Shown here in pieces: positions 55,316 to 64,000 of a stretch of DNA of 64,000 bases. This DNA is from Microvirga antarctica. GTDB taxonomy: Bacteria > Pseudomonadota > Alphaproteobacteria > Rhizobiales > Beijerinckiaceae. The first letter of the stretch is position 1; the number at the start of each line of letters is the position of its first letter. The notes below the pieces were generated by a model, which was not told the origin of the DNA, searched no databases, and was given only the letters and a program-made list of their open reading frames with translations. A program made the position numbers and the translations under genes. The stretch spans positions 558,001 to 622,000 of the forward strand of contig NZ_JAGEMM010000002.1 of the NCBI RefSeq assembly GCF_017921815.1, written 5' to 3'.

Positions 55316-55612
55316 ATGAGCGGAACCACGCGCAGCAGTGCCGGCCTCGATGTCCGCCGCAAGCAGATCCTGTTTCGGGCCTGGCATCGCGGCATGCGGG
55401 AAATGGACCTGATCATGGGCCGCTTCGCCGATGCGGAGATCGCAGACCTGCCCGAGGCTGAACTCTCGGCCTTCGAGCATCTGATCGACGCGGTCGATCG
55501 CGATCTTCTGGCCTGGATCACCGGCGAGGCGCCGGTGCCTCCCGAATACGACACGCCGCTGTTTGGCCGCATGAAGGCCTTTCACGACCACGCCTCGCCC
55601 ATCCATGTGTGA
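55316..55612 (+). CDS. sdhE: FAD assembly factor SdhE
   Basis: A 98-residue protein of the SdhE/DUF339 family, of usual size. The hallmark RGMREMDLIMGRF (RGMxExD) sits near residue 30, with RRKQILFRAWH before it, and DRDLLAWITGEAPVPPEY is the typical end. It helps attach FAD covalently to succinate dehydrogenase. GGAG precedes the ATG at 55316; a TTG at 55298 is less likely. The recG-sdhE-mfd arrangement recurs in alphaproteobacteria. Confidence 0.92.
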   Translation: MSGTTRSSAGLDVRRKQILFRAWHRGMREMDLIMGRFADAEIADLPEAELSAFEHLIDAVDRDLLAWITGEAPVPPEYDTPLFGRMKAFHDHASPIHV

Positions 55613-55656
55613 TGCCGCTGCATCACGCCCCTCGCTGACCGGTCCGACTGATTGAC

Positions 55657-58600
55657 ATGAAGTCTCCCCTGATCCGTGCCCTGGATGCCCTCAAGAAGGG
55701 CCAGAGCCTCACGCTGTCGAGCGTCCCCGACGGGTTCGATGTGCTGGCCGTCGCCGATCTCGCGCGCGGCCTGTCCGGCAAGATCGAGGGGCCGGCGGTC
55801 CTCGTCCACGTGTCGCGGGATGGTCAGCGGCAGCAGAATTTCATCAACGGCCTCGGGTTTGTGGCGCCAGAGATCGAGGTGTTGCAATTCCCGGCCTGGG
55901 ATTGCCAGCCCTACGACCGCGTCTCGCCCAACACCGCCGTCACCGCGCAGCGCATGACGACGCTGTCGCGGCTTGCCCGCTCCAAGACGTCGGAGGACAA
56001 GCCCCGTATCCTTTCGACGACGGTCAACGCCCTCGTCCAGCGGGTCCCGCCCCGGTCGCGGATCGCGGCCGAGACCTTTTCGGCGGCGCCCGGCAACGTG
56101 GTCGACACGGTGCTGCTGGTGAGCTGGCTGGAGACCAACGGGTTCGTACGCACCGGCACGGTGCGCGACACGGGCGAATATGCGGTCCGCGGCGGTATCA
56201 TCGATCTGTTTCCGGCAGGCCTGCCCAATCCGGTCCGCCTCGACTTCTTTGGCGACGCGCTGGAATCGATCCGCTCCTTCGATCCCGAGACCCAGCGCAC
56301 GGTCGGGACCCTGCGCTCCCTCGATCTCGTGCCCATGAGCGAGGTCCAGCTCACGACCGAGAGCATCAAGCGCTTCCGGCAGACCTATGTGGCGGCCTTT
56401 GGCGCGCCGACGCGGGACGACCGGCTCTACGAGGCCATCAGCGAGGGGCGTCGTTATCCGGGCCACGAGCACTGGCTGCCGCTGTTCCACGACCGCCTCG
56501 ATACGATCCTCGATTATGTGCCCGATATCCCTGTCGTGTTCGACAGCATGGTGGACGATGCGGCTGCCGAAAGGCTGGCCCAGGTAAAGGACTATTACGA
56601 CGCCCGCCGCGAGGCCATGTCCCAGAAGCAGACCGGCGTCGCGCCCTATCGGCCGCTGCCGCCGGACGCGCTTTACCTGTCGCCGGACGAATGGGCGAAG
56701 CGGACCGCCGATATCACAGTGGCGCGCCTGACCCCGTTCGCCGTGCCCGAGCAAAGCGGTCGGATTGTCGTGGATTGCGATGCGCGGCGGGGGCGTAATT
56801 TCATCGCGGAGCGGGCCGACGAGAGCGCCAACGTGTTCGAGGCCGCGATTGCCCATATCCGCGATCTCCAGTCCCGCAAGATCCGGGTCATTCTGGGGGC
56901 CTGGTCGGAGGGCTCCCGCGAACGGCTCACGCATGTGCTTCAGGATCACGACCTGCGGCAGACCAAGCCGATCTCGAAATTCGCGCAGGCCATGGCCTAT
57001 CCGCGCAACGAGGTGCCGGTGGGCGTCTGGAGCCTGGAATCAGGGTTCGAGGTGGGCGATCTCGCGGTCATCAGCGAACAGGACATCCTGGGCGACCGGC
57101 TCGTGCGGCAGAAGCGCAAGTCCAAGCGCCCGCAGGATTTCCTGACTGAGGTCGCGGCGCTGACACCGGGCGATCTGGTCGTCCACGTGGATCACGGCAT
57201 CGGCCGGTTCGCGGGTCTCAAGACCATCGAGGCCGCGGGCGCGCCGCACGATTGTCTCGAGCTGCATTATGCCGGCGGCGACAGGCTGTTCCTGCCCGTC
57301 GAGAATATCGAATTGCTGACGCGCTACGGCTCGGAAGAGACCGAGGTCCAGCTCGACAAGCTCGGGGGCGGGGCATGGCAGTCCCGCAAGGCCCGCATGA
57401 AGCAGCGCATCCGCGAGATGGCGGGAGCGCTCATGAAGATTGCCGCCGCCCGCATTCTCAAGGAGGCACCCCGCCTGACGCCGCCCGAAGGGCTCTACGA
57501 CGAGTTCGCGGCGCGCTTCCCCTATGACGAGACCGAGGACCAGCTCAACGCCATCGAGGCGGTGCTCGACGATATGGGTTCCGGCCGTCCGATGGACCGG
57601 CTGGTCTGCGGCGACGTCGGCTTCGGCAAGACCGAGGTCGCCCTGAGGGCGGCTTTCGTTTCCGCCATGAACGGCAAGCAGGTGGCTGTGGTGGTGCCGA
57701 CCACGCTGCTGGCGCGCCAGCATTTCAAGACCTTTACGGATCGCTTCCGCGGATTGCCCCTGACCATCGGACAGGCCTCCCGCTTCGTGCCGGCGGCCGA
57801 GATGAAGAAGGTCAAGGAAGGCCTGAAGGACGGCTCGGTCGATATCGTCGTCGGCACCCATGCGCTGCTCGGCAAGGCCATCGGTTTCAAGGATCTCGGG
57901 CTGATCGTCGTCGACGAGGAACAGCATTTCGGCGTGAGCCATAAGGAGCGCCTCAAGGAGCTGCGGGCGGAGGTCCACGTGCTGACGCTCTCGGCCACAC
58001 CGATCCCGCGCACCCTGCAACTGGCTCTGACGGGCGTGCGCGAATTGTCGCTCATCACGACACCTCCGGTCGACCGGCTGGCGGTGCGCACCTTCATCAC
58101 GCCGTTCGATCCGCTCCTCGTGCGCGAGGCCCTGCTGCGCGAGCGCTATCGCGGCGGGCAGGCCTTCTACGTCGTCCCGCGGCTCGACGATCTGGCCGAG
58201 GTGAAGGCCTTCCTCGACCGCGAGGTGCCGGAGGCGAAAGTCGCGGTGGCCCACGGGCAGATGGCCGCGGGCCAGCTCGAGGACGTGATGACAGCCTTCT
58301 ACGAGGGCAAATACGACATCCTGCTCTCGACCACGATCGTGGAATCCGGCCTCGACATCCCGACCGCCAACACGCTGATCGTCCACCGCGCCGACATGTT
58401 CGGCCTGTCGCAGCTCTATCAGCTCCGTGGCCGTGTCGGCCGGTCCAAGACCCGGGCTTACGCGGTGTTTTCGGTATCGGCCACCAAACCGCTGACCGTG
58501 CAGGCGGAGCGCCGCCTCAAGGTGCTCCAGACCCTCGACACCCTCGGCGCGGGCTTCCAGCTCGCCTCGCACGATCTCGACATCCGCGGCGCGGGCAACC

Positions 58601-59178
58601 TGCTGGGCGACGAGCAATCGGGCCACATCAAGGAGGTGGGCTACGAGCTCTATCAGCAGATGCTGGAAGAGGCCGTCTCCCAGCTGAAGGCCGGCATCGA
58701 GGAGCCGACCGAGGACCAGTGGTCGCCGACGATTGCTGTGGGCGCGCCGGTGATGATCCCGGAAACCTATGTCCAGGATCTGCAATTGCGGCTCGGCCTC
58801 TACCGTCGCCTGTCGACCCTCGAGACCGATGCCGAGATCGACAGCTTCGGGGCGGAACTCATCGACCGCTTCGGACCGTTACCGTCGGAGGTCGACCAGC
58901 TCCTCAAGATCATGGCCATCAAGGTGCTGTGCCGCCGCGCCAATATCGAAAAGGTCGATGGCGGGCCCAAGGGGCTCATTGTGTCGTTCCGGAACAATTC
59001 CTTCGCCAACCCGACCGGCCTCGTCTCCTACGTGACGGAGCAGGCGTCCTTCGCAAAGGTCCGGCCCGACATGAAGATCGTCTTCATCCGCGAGATCGAC
59101 ACGCCGGTGGAGCGCCTCAAGACGGCGCGGATTATCCTGCGGGAACTGGTGCAGATCGCCGAGAAAAAGGCCGCATAG
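55657..59178 (+). CDS. mfd: Transcription-repair coupling factor
   Basis: A 1173-residue DNA translocase of usual length. N-terminal UvrB-like domains start with LTLSSVPDGFDVLAVADLARGL and QPYDRVSPN; the RNA-polymerase-interacting domain contains GDLVVHVDHGIGRFAGL; the translocase domains hold CGDVGFGKTEVALRA (Walker A), VVDEEQHFGVSHKE (DEEQ box), SATPIPRTLQLAL, and QLYQLRGRVGRSKTRAYA. C-terminal TRCF domain begins near DLQLRLGLYRRLS. It removes RNA polymerase stalled at DNA lesions and recruits UvrA. It starts 44 bases after sdhE. Confidence 0.97.
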   Translation: MKSPLIRALDALKKGQSLTLSSVPDGFDVLAVADLARGLSGKIEGPAVLVHVSRDGQRQQNFINGLGFVAPEIEVLQFPAWDCQPYDRVSPNTAVTAQRMTTLSRLARSKTSEDKPRILSTTVNALVQRVPPRSRIAAETFSAAPGNVVDTVLLVSWLETNGFVRTGTVRDTGEYAVRGGIIDLFPAGLPNPVRLDFFGDALESIRSFDPETQRTVGTLRSLDLVPMSEVQLTTESIKRFRQTYVAAFGAPTRDDRLYEAISEGRRYPGHEHWLPLFHDRLDTILDYVPDIPVVFDSMVDDAAAERLAQVKDYYDARREAMSQKQTGVAPYRPLPPDALYLSPDEWAKRTADITVARLTPFAVPEQSGRIVVDCDARRGRNFIAERADESANVFEAAIAHIRDLQSRKIRVILGAWSEGSRERLTHVLQDHDLRQTKPISKFAQAMAYPRNEVPVGVWSLESGFEVGDLAVISEQDILGDRLVRQKRKSKRPQDFLTEVAALTPGDLVVHVDHGIGRFAGLKTIEAAGAPHDCLELHYAGGDRLFLPVENIELLTRYGSEETEVQLDKLGGGAWQSRKARMKQRIREMAGALMKIAAARILKEAPRLTPPEGLYDEFAARFPYDETEDQLNAIEAVLDDMGSGRPMDRLVCGDVGFGKTEVALRAAFVSAMNGKQVAVVVPTTLLARQHFKTFTDRFRGLPLTIGQASRFVPAAEMKKVKEGLKDGSVDIVVGTHALLGKAIGFKDLGLIVVDEEQHFGVSHKERLKELRAEVHVLTLSATPIPRTLQLALTGVRELSLITTPPVDRLAVRTFITPFDPLLVREALLRERYRGGQAFYVVPRLDDLAEVKAFLDREVPEAKVAVAHGQMAAGQLEDVMTAFYEGKYDILLSTTIVESGLDIPTANTLIVHRADMFGLSQLYQLRGRVGRSKTRAYAVFSVSATKPLTVQAERRLKVLQTLDTLGAGFQLASHDLDIRGAGNLLGDEQSGHIKEVGYELYQQMLEEAVSQLKAGIEEPTEDQWSPTIAVGAPVMIPETYVQDLQLRLGLYRRLSTLETDAEIDSFGAELIDRFGPLPSEVDQLLKIMAIKVLCRRANIEKVDGGPKGLIVSFRNNSFANPTGLVSYVTEQASFAKVRPDMKIVFIREIDTPVERLKTARIILRELVQIAEKKAA

Positions 59179-59193
59179 CGCTTTGGGCGCGGC

Positions 59194-59526
59194 CTAGCTG
59201 GCTGCCTGCCGGCAGAGCTGGTCCTGCAATTTGGTGGCAGCGCCGAGCGGGCCGCCGGTGACAATCACGGGGGTACCGTGGGGCGCCACTGCCGAGCGAA
59301 GGCGCGCGGCAAGTGCGTGGAACCGGGTTTGTTCGGCCGCATCCCCATGGCGGGACATCTGCAGGACGATCGCCACAGGGCTTCCCATCATCGCCAGGAC
59401 ATCGTCGGCCGCCTCGAACGGCGCGGTGACGCTGGCATAGCCCATTTCGGCCAATTCCGTGGACAAGGCGGTGTCCTGGGCTCTGCGGCAGCTATCGACG
59501 ACGAGGACTTTCGGCAACGCGGTCAT
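59194..59526 (-). CDS. Receiver-like protein lacking the phospho-acceptor Asp
   Basis: A 110-residue protein with the layout of a response-regulator receiver: KVLVVDS as first strand, GYASVTAPFEAADDVLAMM, VAIVLQMSRHGD as third strand, and GTPVIVTGG as fourth. The third strand of true receivers ends in the phosphorylated Asp; here the matching residue is Gln56, so phosphorylation at that position is not possible. The usual Lys of the fifth strand is not clear. AGGA lies ahead of ATG 59526. It could be a pseudo-receiver for protein interaction. The identification is by eye and moderate. Confidence 0.55.
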   Translation of the reverse strand: MTALPKVLVVDSCRRAQDTALSTELAEMGYASVTAPFEAADDVLAMMGSPVAIVLQMSRHGDAAEQTRFHALAARLRSAVAPHGTPVIVTGGPLGAATKLQDQLCRQAAS

Positions 59527-59652
59527 GACAAATTCCTGCAGTGCAACATGGGAAAGGGGCGGACTATCCGCTCCAACGCACCGTCGCGCTGTTTGTTTCA
59601 CGCGCCAGATGAACGGCACTGCAACATGAAAGTCCATCGCCCTTTCGGATCG

Positions 59653-61527
59653 CTACTTTCGCGCCCGCCACCACGGATCGATGGTGGTTCCCAGAAGAGG
59701 CACCGTCTCCGGTCGCTGAAGGCGGGAATCGTGGGCAAGCCATTGATCGCCCACATAAAACAGCGGCACCACGTAGAATCCTGACAGCAGCGCCCTGTCG
59801 AGACCCCGCACGGCCGCGACGAAGTCCTCCCGGCTGGTGGCCCGCAGCAGGGCGTCGATCATGGCGTCGACGGCCGGCGAGGCAGCGCCTGCGTAGTTGA
59901 GGGAGCCCTGGCGGCCGGCCGCAGCTGACGCCCATCGGTTGCGCTGCTCGTTACCGGGGGAGGCGGTGGCGGACCAGGACGATTGCACCATGTCGAAATC
60001 GAAAGTCGACAGGCGTCGCCAGTATTGCACGTCGTCGACGAGGCGGACCTTGGCCTGAACGCCGATCCGGGTGAGGGATTCGGCGAAATTGAGGGCGAGG
60101 CGCTCCTGCTGGCGGGAATTGACCAGCAGTTCGAACACGAATGGCTGCCCCGTCTCCCGGTGTCGCAACACCCGTCCGTCGAGAGCCCAGCCGGCCTCTG
60201 CCAGCAAGGCGAGGGCGTCGCGGGCGGAGCGCCGGTCGCGCCCTGACCCATCGGAGGCGGGCGGCTTCCACCGTCCCGCGAAAATGGCCGGGTTCAGGTC
60301 CTGCGCGAACGGAGCGAGCAGGGCGCGTTCCTCGGGGGTCGGCGGCCGGCCGGCAGACGACAGGTCGGAGCCGGCGAAATAGCTGTCGGACCGGGTCAGG
60401 AGCCCGAAATACAGGTTGCGGTTGACCCAGTCGAAATCGAACAGATAGCCCAGAGCCTCCCGCACGCGCACATCGGCGAACTGGGCGCGCCGCGTGTTGA
60501 AAACGAAGCCGCTCATGCCCTTGGGTGCGCGGATCGGGAGCGTCTCCCGCACGATGCGCCCGTCGCGGACGGCGGGAAAATCGTACCCGGTAGCCCACCG
60601 GCTGGCGTCCCCTTCGAGCCGGAAATCATAAAGTCCCGTCTTGAAAGCCTCGAACAACGTATTGGCGTCACGATAGAAATCGTAACGGATCTGGTCGAAG
60701 TTATAGAGCCCTCGGGTGATCGGCAGATCCTCGCCCCAATAGTCGCTGCGGCGGGTCAGGACGACGCGTTCGCCGGGCTTGACCTCGCTCAGCCGGTAGG
60801 GACCGGACCCGATGGGCGCGGTGAGGCTTGTCTTGGAAAAGGCCTCCGCATCGGTCGCATGGGCGGCAAAGATCGGCATCGTGGCGATGATGAGGGGAAG
60901 CTCCCAATCGCCCGTGCCCGAAAGGTCGAAACGGATGCGATGCGGTGACAGGATTTCCACCGCCTTCACCTGGCCGAAGGTGGAGCGGTGGAAAGGTTTC
61001 CCGTCCTTCTTCAAGGCTTCAAACGTGAACCTCACATCCTCGGTGGTGAGCGGGTGGCCGTCGGAGAATCGCGCGCGGGGGTCGAGGTTGAAGATGATCT
61101 CGCTGCGGTCCTCCGGCATCTCCACGGATTCGGCCACCAGCCCATAGACCGAGAAGGGCTCGTCCAGCGACCGGATCATCATGCTTTGCAGGACGTAGCG
61201 CGGCACCACGTCCGGGGCGACGCCCAGCACGATGAGGGGATTGAGGCTGTCGAAGGAGCCCTGAAGCGCCAGAACGATTCGGCCCCCACGGGGCGCATCC
61301 GGGTTCACGTAAGAGAGAGGCTGCGCGTTCGGGCCCATGGCCGGTTCGCCGTGCATCGCGATCCCGCGCCGAATCGGCTCGGCCGCGGCGGCAGATCCAC
61401 AGGCACCCAGAAGCAGCATGCCGAAGAGGCAATTCCTGAACCCCCGGAGGCTGTTGCGCGCTGGCGCTCGGGCGGCTGGCGAGGAGGGCGACCACCCCTG
61501 GATAGTGTAAAGAAAGTTGCTCCGCAT
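59653..61527 (-). CDS. YejA-like family 5 substrate-binding protein
   Basis: A 624-residue periplasmic binding protein. The signal region contains RNCLFGMLLLGACGSAAAA (residues about 35-53), with GAC suggesting a possible lipobox. The mature start HGEPAMG and SYVNPDAPRGGRIVLALQGSFDSLNP (core YVNPDAPRGG) match YejA, which takes up microcin C-like or oligopeptide ligands with YejBEF. No yejB, yejE or yejF is adjacent. I place the start at 61527, before MRSNFLYTIQG; upstream frame to 61602 is weak. Transcribed from the ialB-facing side, so the pair is divergent. Confidence 0.87.
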   Translation of the reverse strand: MRSNFLYTIQGWSPSSPAARAPARNSLRGFRNCLFGMLLLGACGSAAAAEPIRRGIAMHGEPAMGPNAQPLSYVNPDAPRGGRIVLALQGSFDSLNPLIVLGVAPDVVPRYVLQSMMIRSLDEPFSVYGLVAESVEMPEDRSEIIFNLDPRARFSDGHPLTTEDVRFTFEALKKDGKPFHRSTFGQVKAVEILSPHRIRFDLSGTGDWELPLIIATMPIFAAHATDAEAFSKTSLTAPIGSGPYRLSEVKPGERVVLTRRSDYWGEDLPITRGLYNFDQIRYDFYRDANTLFEAFKTGLYDFRLEGDASRWATGYDFPAVRDGRIVRETLPIRAPKGMSGFVFNTRRAQFADVRVREALGYLFDFDWVNRNLYFGLLTRSDSYFAGSDLSSAGRPPTPEERALLAPFAQDLNPAIFAGRWKPPASDGSGRDRRSARDALALLAEAGWALDGRVLRHRETGQPFVFELLVNSRQQERLALNFAESLTRIGVQAKVRLVDDVQYWRRLSTFDFDMVQSSWSATASPGNEQRNRWASAAAGRQGSLNYAGAASPAVDAMIDALLRATSREDFVAAVRGLDRALLSGFYVVPLFYVGDQWLAHDSRLQRPETVPLLGTTIDPWWRARK

Positions 61528-61647
61528 GACTGGAAACCTAACCCCCGAAAGGTTAAAGGAGCGCAACACGTCATGTCTTCGCCTTAATCGGCAAAGATTC
61601 ACCGTCCTTGAAGGTTACGAACCGCGCCGAGTCATACGGCACTCACA

Positions 61648-61698
61648 AAAAGCCGACCTTGCGCAAAAGCCGACCTTTCGCAAAAGCCGACCTTTCGA
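61648..61698 (+). repeat. Three tandem 17-bp repeats upstream of ialB-type gene
   Basis: Three consecutive 17-base units: 61648-61664 (AAAAGCCGACCTTGCGC), 61665-61681 (AAAAGCCGACCTTTCGC), 61682-61698 (AAAAGCCGACCTTTCGA). They end 18 bases before the IalB-type ATG and form most of its leader. They differ at one or two positions. They could be repeat regulator sites, or a slippage-prone tandem array. Confidence 0.75.
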
Positions 61699-61716
61699 TT
61701 GAAGAGGATCCACGAC

Positions 61717-62520
61717 ATGTCATTCGCGACCCGCCTCGCGAGCCTGGGGGGCACCCGGGGCCTGGCCACGGCTCTCGCCCTTACGCTAGCCGCTTCGCCG
61801 GTCCTGGCACAGACCACGCCCGCGGCACCGCGCCCGGCGGCTCCTGCGCCCGCGACGCCTCGCCCTGCCGCACCGCCGGCCGCCGGCGCTCCTGCGGCTC
61901 CCAACGCCGCCGCGCAGGGCACTGGCCCCATGGTGGTGCAGGTCAAGGCCGAACCCTCCCAGCCGGAATGGACCAAGGTCTGCGGCAAGGATCAGGGCAC
62001 CAACAACGAGATCTGCTACACCACCCGCGACTTCGTGTCGGACCAGGGCCAGCCGGTTCTGGCCGTCGCTCTATACGACGTGAAGGGCGGCCCGCAGGCC
62101 CAGAAGATCGTCCGCTTCCTGATGCCGCTTGGCCTGCTCCTGCAGCCGGGCATCCGCTTCACGGTCGATCAGGGCCAGCCGACCGCTGGCCGCTACGCGG
62201 TTTGCTTCCCCAACGGCTGCTTCGCCGAAGCACCGGTCAAGGACGATTTCATCGCGGCGCTGAAGAAGGGCGCGAACCTCAATGTGAGCGTCCAGAACCA
62301 GGGCGGTCGTGAAGTGACCTTCGCGGTCCCGGCCGCTGGCTTCGCCAAGGCCTTCGACGGCCCGGCCATCGATCCGAAGGTGCTCGAAGAGCAGCAGAAG
62401 AAGCTGCAGGAAGAGCTCGAGAAGAAGAGCGAAGAGCTTCGCAAGCAGCTCGGCGCAGGTGCCGCTCCCGCAGCGCCCGGCGCTCCGGCTGCTCCGGCAA
62501 CGCCCGCTCCGAAGCCCTGA
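61717..62520 (+). CDS. Invasion-associated locus B (IalB) family protein
   Basis: A 267-residue exported protein. The signal peptide ends at AAS-PVLAQ near residue 32 (ALALTLAASPVLAQ). A Pro/Ala-rich linker covers about 33-70. The IalB domain (about 71-205) has WTKVCGKDQGTNNEICYTTRDF, with two of the conserved cysteines, and GRYAVCFPNGCFAEAPV, with two more. Residues 215-250 are a coiled coil (KVLEEQQKKLQEELEKKSEELRKQL; core KKLQEELEKKSEELRK), followed by another Pro/Ala tail. IalB-type proteins are common in Hyphomicrobiales and sit in the envelope; function is mostly unknown outside Bartonella. GAGG precedes the ATG. Confidence 0.9.
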   Translation: MSFATRLASLGGTRGLATALALTLAASPVLAQTTPAAPRPAAPAPATPRPAAPPAAGAPAAPNAAAQGTGPMVVQVKAEPSQPEWTKVCGKDQGTNNEICYTTRDFVSDQGQPVLAVALYDVKGGPQAQKIVRFLMPLGLLLQPGIRFTVDQGQPTAGRYAVCFPNGCFAEAPVKDDFIAALKKGANLNVSVQNQGGREVTFAVPAAGFAKAFDGPAIDPKVLEEQQKKLQEELEKKSEELRKQLGAGAAPAAPGAPAAPATPAPKP

Positions 62521-62540
62521 TCGGACGTTCGACGAAACAC

Positions 62541-62573
62541 AAAAAACGCCGGGCCTCGCGCCCGGCGTTTTTT
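62541..62573. terminator. Bidirectional rho-independent terminator
   Basis: A perfect hairpin: AAAAAACGCCGGGC (62541-62554) pairs with GCCCGGCGTTTTTT (62560-62573) with a 5-base loop CTCGC. The T-run follows the stem on the + strand, and the A-run gives a T-run on the - strand, so it can stop both the ialB-type and hspQ transcripts. Confidence 0.95.
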
Positions 62574-62593
62574 ATGGGGACCGCCCCGGCTTC

Positions 62594-62923
62594 CTAGTGG
62601 GCGAAAGTCGGCTTCGCCCGGTAGACCCCGCTTTCGTCGCGCACGAACAGGTCGGCGATCAGAGCGTTACGGAGCGGTTCGCGCGACGTGTCGGGCAACA
62701 AATTCTGTTCCGACACATAGGCGACGTATTCGGTATCGGCGTTTTCGGCGAACAGATGGTAGAAGGGTTGCTCCTTGTGCGGCCGGATATTCTCCGGGAT
62801 CGCCAGCCACCATTCTTCAGTATTGTCGAATTCGGGGTCCACATCGAAAATCAGGCCACGGAAATCGAACAATCTGTGTTTCACCACCTGGCCGATCGCG
62901 AATCTCGCTGAACTAGCCTTCAT
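62594..62923 (-). CDS. hspQ: Heat shock protein HspQ
   Basis: A 109-residue protein of the HspQ family, of usual size. ARFAIGQVVKHRLFDFRGLIFDVDP is the N-terminal signature, and PFYHLFAENADTEYVAYVSEQNLLPD is the central block (core HLFAENADTEYVAYVSEQNL). HspQ binds the Lon protease and raises its activity, and is itself degraded by it. AAGGAG sits before the ATG at 62923. It is convergent with the ialB-type gene across the shared terminator. Confidence 0.93.
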   Translation of the reverse strand: MKASSARFAIGQVVKHRLFDFRGLIFDVDPEFDNTEEWWLAIPENIRPHKEQPFYHLFAENADTEYVAYVSEQNLLPDTSREPLRNALIADLFVRDESGVYRAKPTFAH

Positions 62924-63173
62924 TGGTCTTGACTCCTTGACCCGCATATAGAGGCAGCCCACTCAACCGCAAACCTGCTTTGCCTCACGTTATGGCGAGG
63001 GCGTTAACGAACCGCACAAGCCTTGGCGGCCCCTTGGGCCTTCCGGACCGGTCATGCGCCCTTACGACGCAAGGCCTGCAAACGCGGAACGGGGGACGGG
63101 CGCCAACCGGGATTGTGGTACGCGCGGAAACTCGTCAGAAGAATGCCGTCACCCCCGTCGCGCGGAGCCGCCG

Positions 63174-64000
63174 ATGTCCGATTTAATCGGGCTTTTCAAT
63201 CTGCTAGCCCCCTTTTTCGGCCTCATCGGACTCGGATTCTTCTGCGGCAAGGTCGTGAAGCAGCCGGAGGCCGGGCTCGCGTGGATGCAGTTCTTCCTGA
63301 TCTACGTCGCCCTGCCGTGCCTGTTCTTCCGCCTCATCGCCGACAAGCCCCTGGACGAGTTGGCAAACTGGCCCTTCATCGCGGGAACCACACTGGCGAC
63401 GTTCCTTGTCTTCGTGTCGGCCTTCACGATCGGCTGGCGGCAGACACGCGACCTGCCCCAGGCGGTGATGCAGGGGGTGGCGGGGTCCTATTCAAACATC
63501 GGCTATATGGGTCCGCCCCTGGTGCTCGGTGCCATCGGGATCGCGGCCAGCGCGCCGGTGGTGCTGATCTTCGTGTTCGACAATCTGCTCCTGTTCTCAC
63601 TCGTGCCGCTCCTGATGTCAGTGGCCGGGGTCGAGCGCCTGAGCGTCGGGGCGACGATCCGCAGGATCGCCTGGCGGATCGTGACCCACCCCTTCAACGT
63701 GGCAACGGCCTTGGGCATTGCGGCGAGCTACTTTCACCTGCGCCTGCCGCAGGCCGCCGATCAGATGGTCAATTGGCTCTCCGGCGCTGCCGCACCCTGT
63801 GCCCTGTTCATCCTGGGCGTGACGGTCGCCATGCGCCCGCTCTGGCGGATTCCCGACGGGGTGCCGGCTCTCGCGGCGATCAAGCTCATCCTGCACCCGC
63901 TTCTGGTCTGGGTGCTGCTGTCCGCCATCGGCGATTTCGGTGCGGTCTGGACCTATGCGGCCATCACCATGGCGGCGCTGCCGCCGGCGCTGAACATCTT
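63174..64000 (+). CDS. AEC-family transporter (3' end outside window)
   Basis: About 275 codons are visible and the frame continues past the window end; complete members have about 310 residues. It is an auxin-efflux-carrier family membrane protein with hydrophobic helices from the start (LFNLLAPFFGLIGLGFFCGK). The conserved SYSNIGYMGPPLVLG segment near residue 105 is the family signature of helix 4, and PFNVATALGIAASY begins the second half. Members export or import small carboxylates such as malonate or malate. GGAG precedes ATG 63174. Confidence 0.85.
   Translation, partial: MSDLIGLFNLLAPFFGLIGLGFFCGKVVKQPEAGLAWMQFFLIYVALPCLFFRLIADKPLDELANWPFIAGTTLATFLVFVSAFTIGWRQTRDLPQAVMQGVAGSYSNIGYMGPPLVLGAIGIAASAPVVLIFVFDNLLLFSLVPLLMSVAGVERLSVGATIRRIAWRIVTHPFNVATALGIAASYFHLRLPQAADQMVNWLSGAAAPCALFILGVTVAMRPLWRIPDGVPALAAIKLILHPLLVWVLLSAIGDFGAVWTYAAITMAALPPALNI

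Noticed and set aside
57040-58785. 581-residue - strand frame inside mfd
   Set aside because: Antisense of conserved helicase motifs; no domain; typical long frame in GC-rich DNA.

Overview
The window is about 64 kb of GC-rich chromosomal DNA with dense gene packing and many ATGA-type overlaps. It most likely comes from an alphaproteobacterium of the Hyphomicrobiales (Rhizobiales). The support is the gene set: an IalB-family protein, OpgGH cyclic/periplasmic glucan enzymes, SdhE lying between recG and mfd, alphaproteobacterial HspQ, a DUF1622 protein, and several TTT-type and peptide-type importers. This is an inference from gene content; no rRNA is present to prove it. I saw no tRNA, rRNA, CRISPR array, transposase or phage gene.

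Positions 1-24.5 kb are an extracellular polysaccharide and protein-secretion region. A tightly coupled + strand operon (3-5825) encodes a GT4 glycosyltransferase, a polysaccharide pyruvyl transferase, a Tat-exported GH16 glycanase and an AlgX-like SGNH/TPR protein. A second pyruvyl transferase lies on the - strand (5894-7072). After an 842-base gap come a small protein with two YPDV-type repeats, a GT2 and a GT4 glycosyltransferase, and the dTDP-sugar genes rmlC, rmlB and rmlA (no rmlD is visible). Next is a type I secretion locus: a 351-residue RTX protein, a 662-residue protein that looks like a catalytically dead relative of the neighbouring GT2, the ABC exporter, the HlyD adaptor and a small protein. 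A - strand glycosyltransferase and a serralysin-type M10 protease with RTX repeats close the region.

Positions 24.5-41.6 kb are catabolic and transport genes. A - strand operon (30341 down to 24526) holds an amidohydrolase, the tripartite tricarboxylate transporter TctB-TctA-TctC, a glutathione S-transferase and an RraA-like protein; an imperfect palindrome of the GntR operator type overlaps a TATAAT box in front of it. AnmK and two small proteins follow. A + strand operon (33138-40208) encodes a complete peptide/opine-type ABC importer, an ATC-hydrolase-family protein and a flavin-dependent monooxygenase-like protein; a VOC protein and a second ATC-hydrolase-family protein face it on the - strand.

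Positions 41.8-64 kb are mostly core genes: DUF1622, MarC, a Na/Pi cotransporter with PhoU domain, a PIMT-like methyltransferase, opgH and opgG, glmU and glmS (UDP-GlcNAc supply), recG, sdhE and mfd, a receiver-like protein without its phospho-acceptor Asp, a YejA-like binding protein, the IalB protein, hspQ, and an AEC transporter cut by the window end.

The most unusual material is the secretion locus inside the polysaccharide cluster, with its pseudo-glycosyltransferase between an RTX substrate and its exporter, and the two catabolic operons whose substrates cannot be read from sequence.
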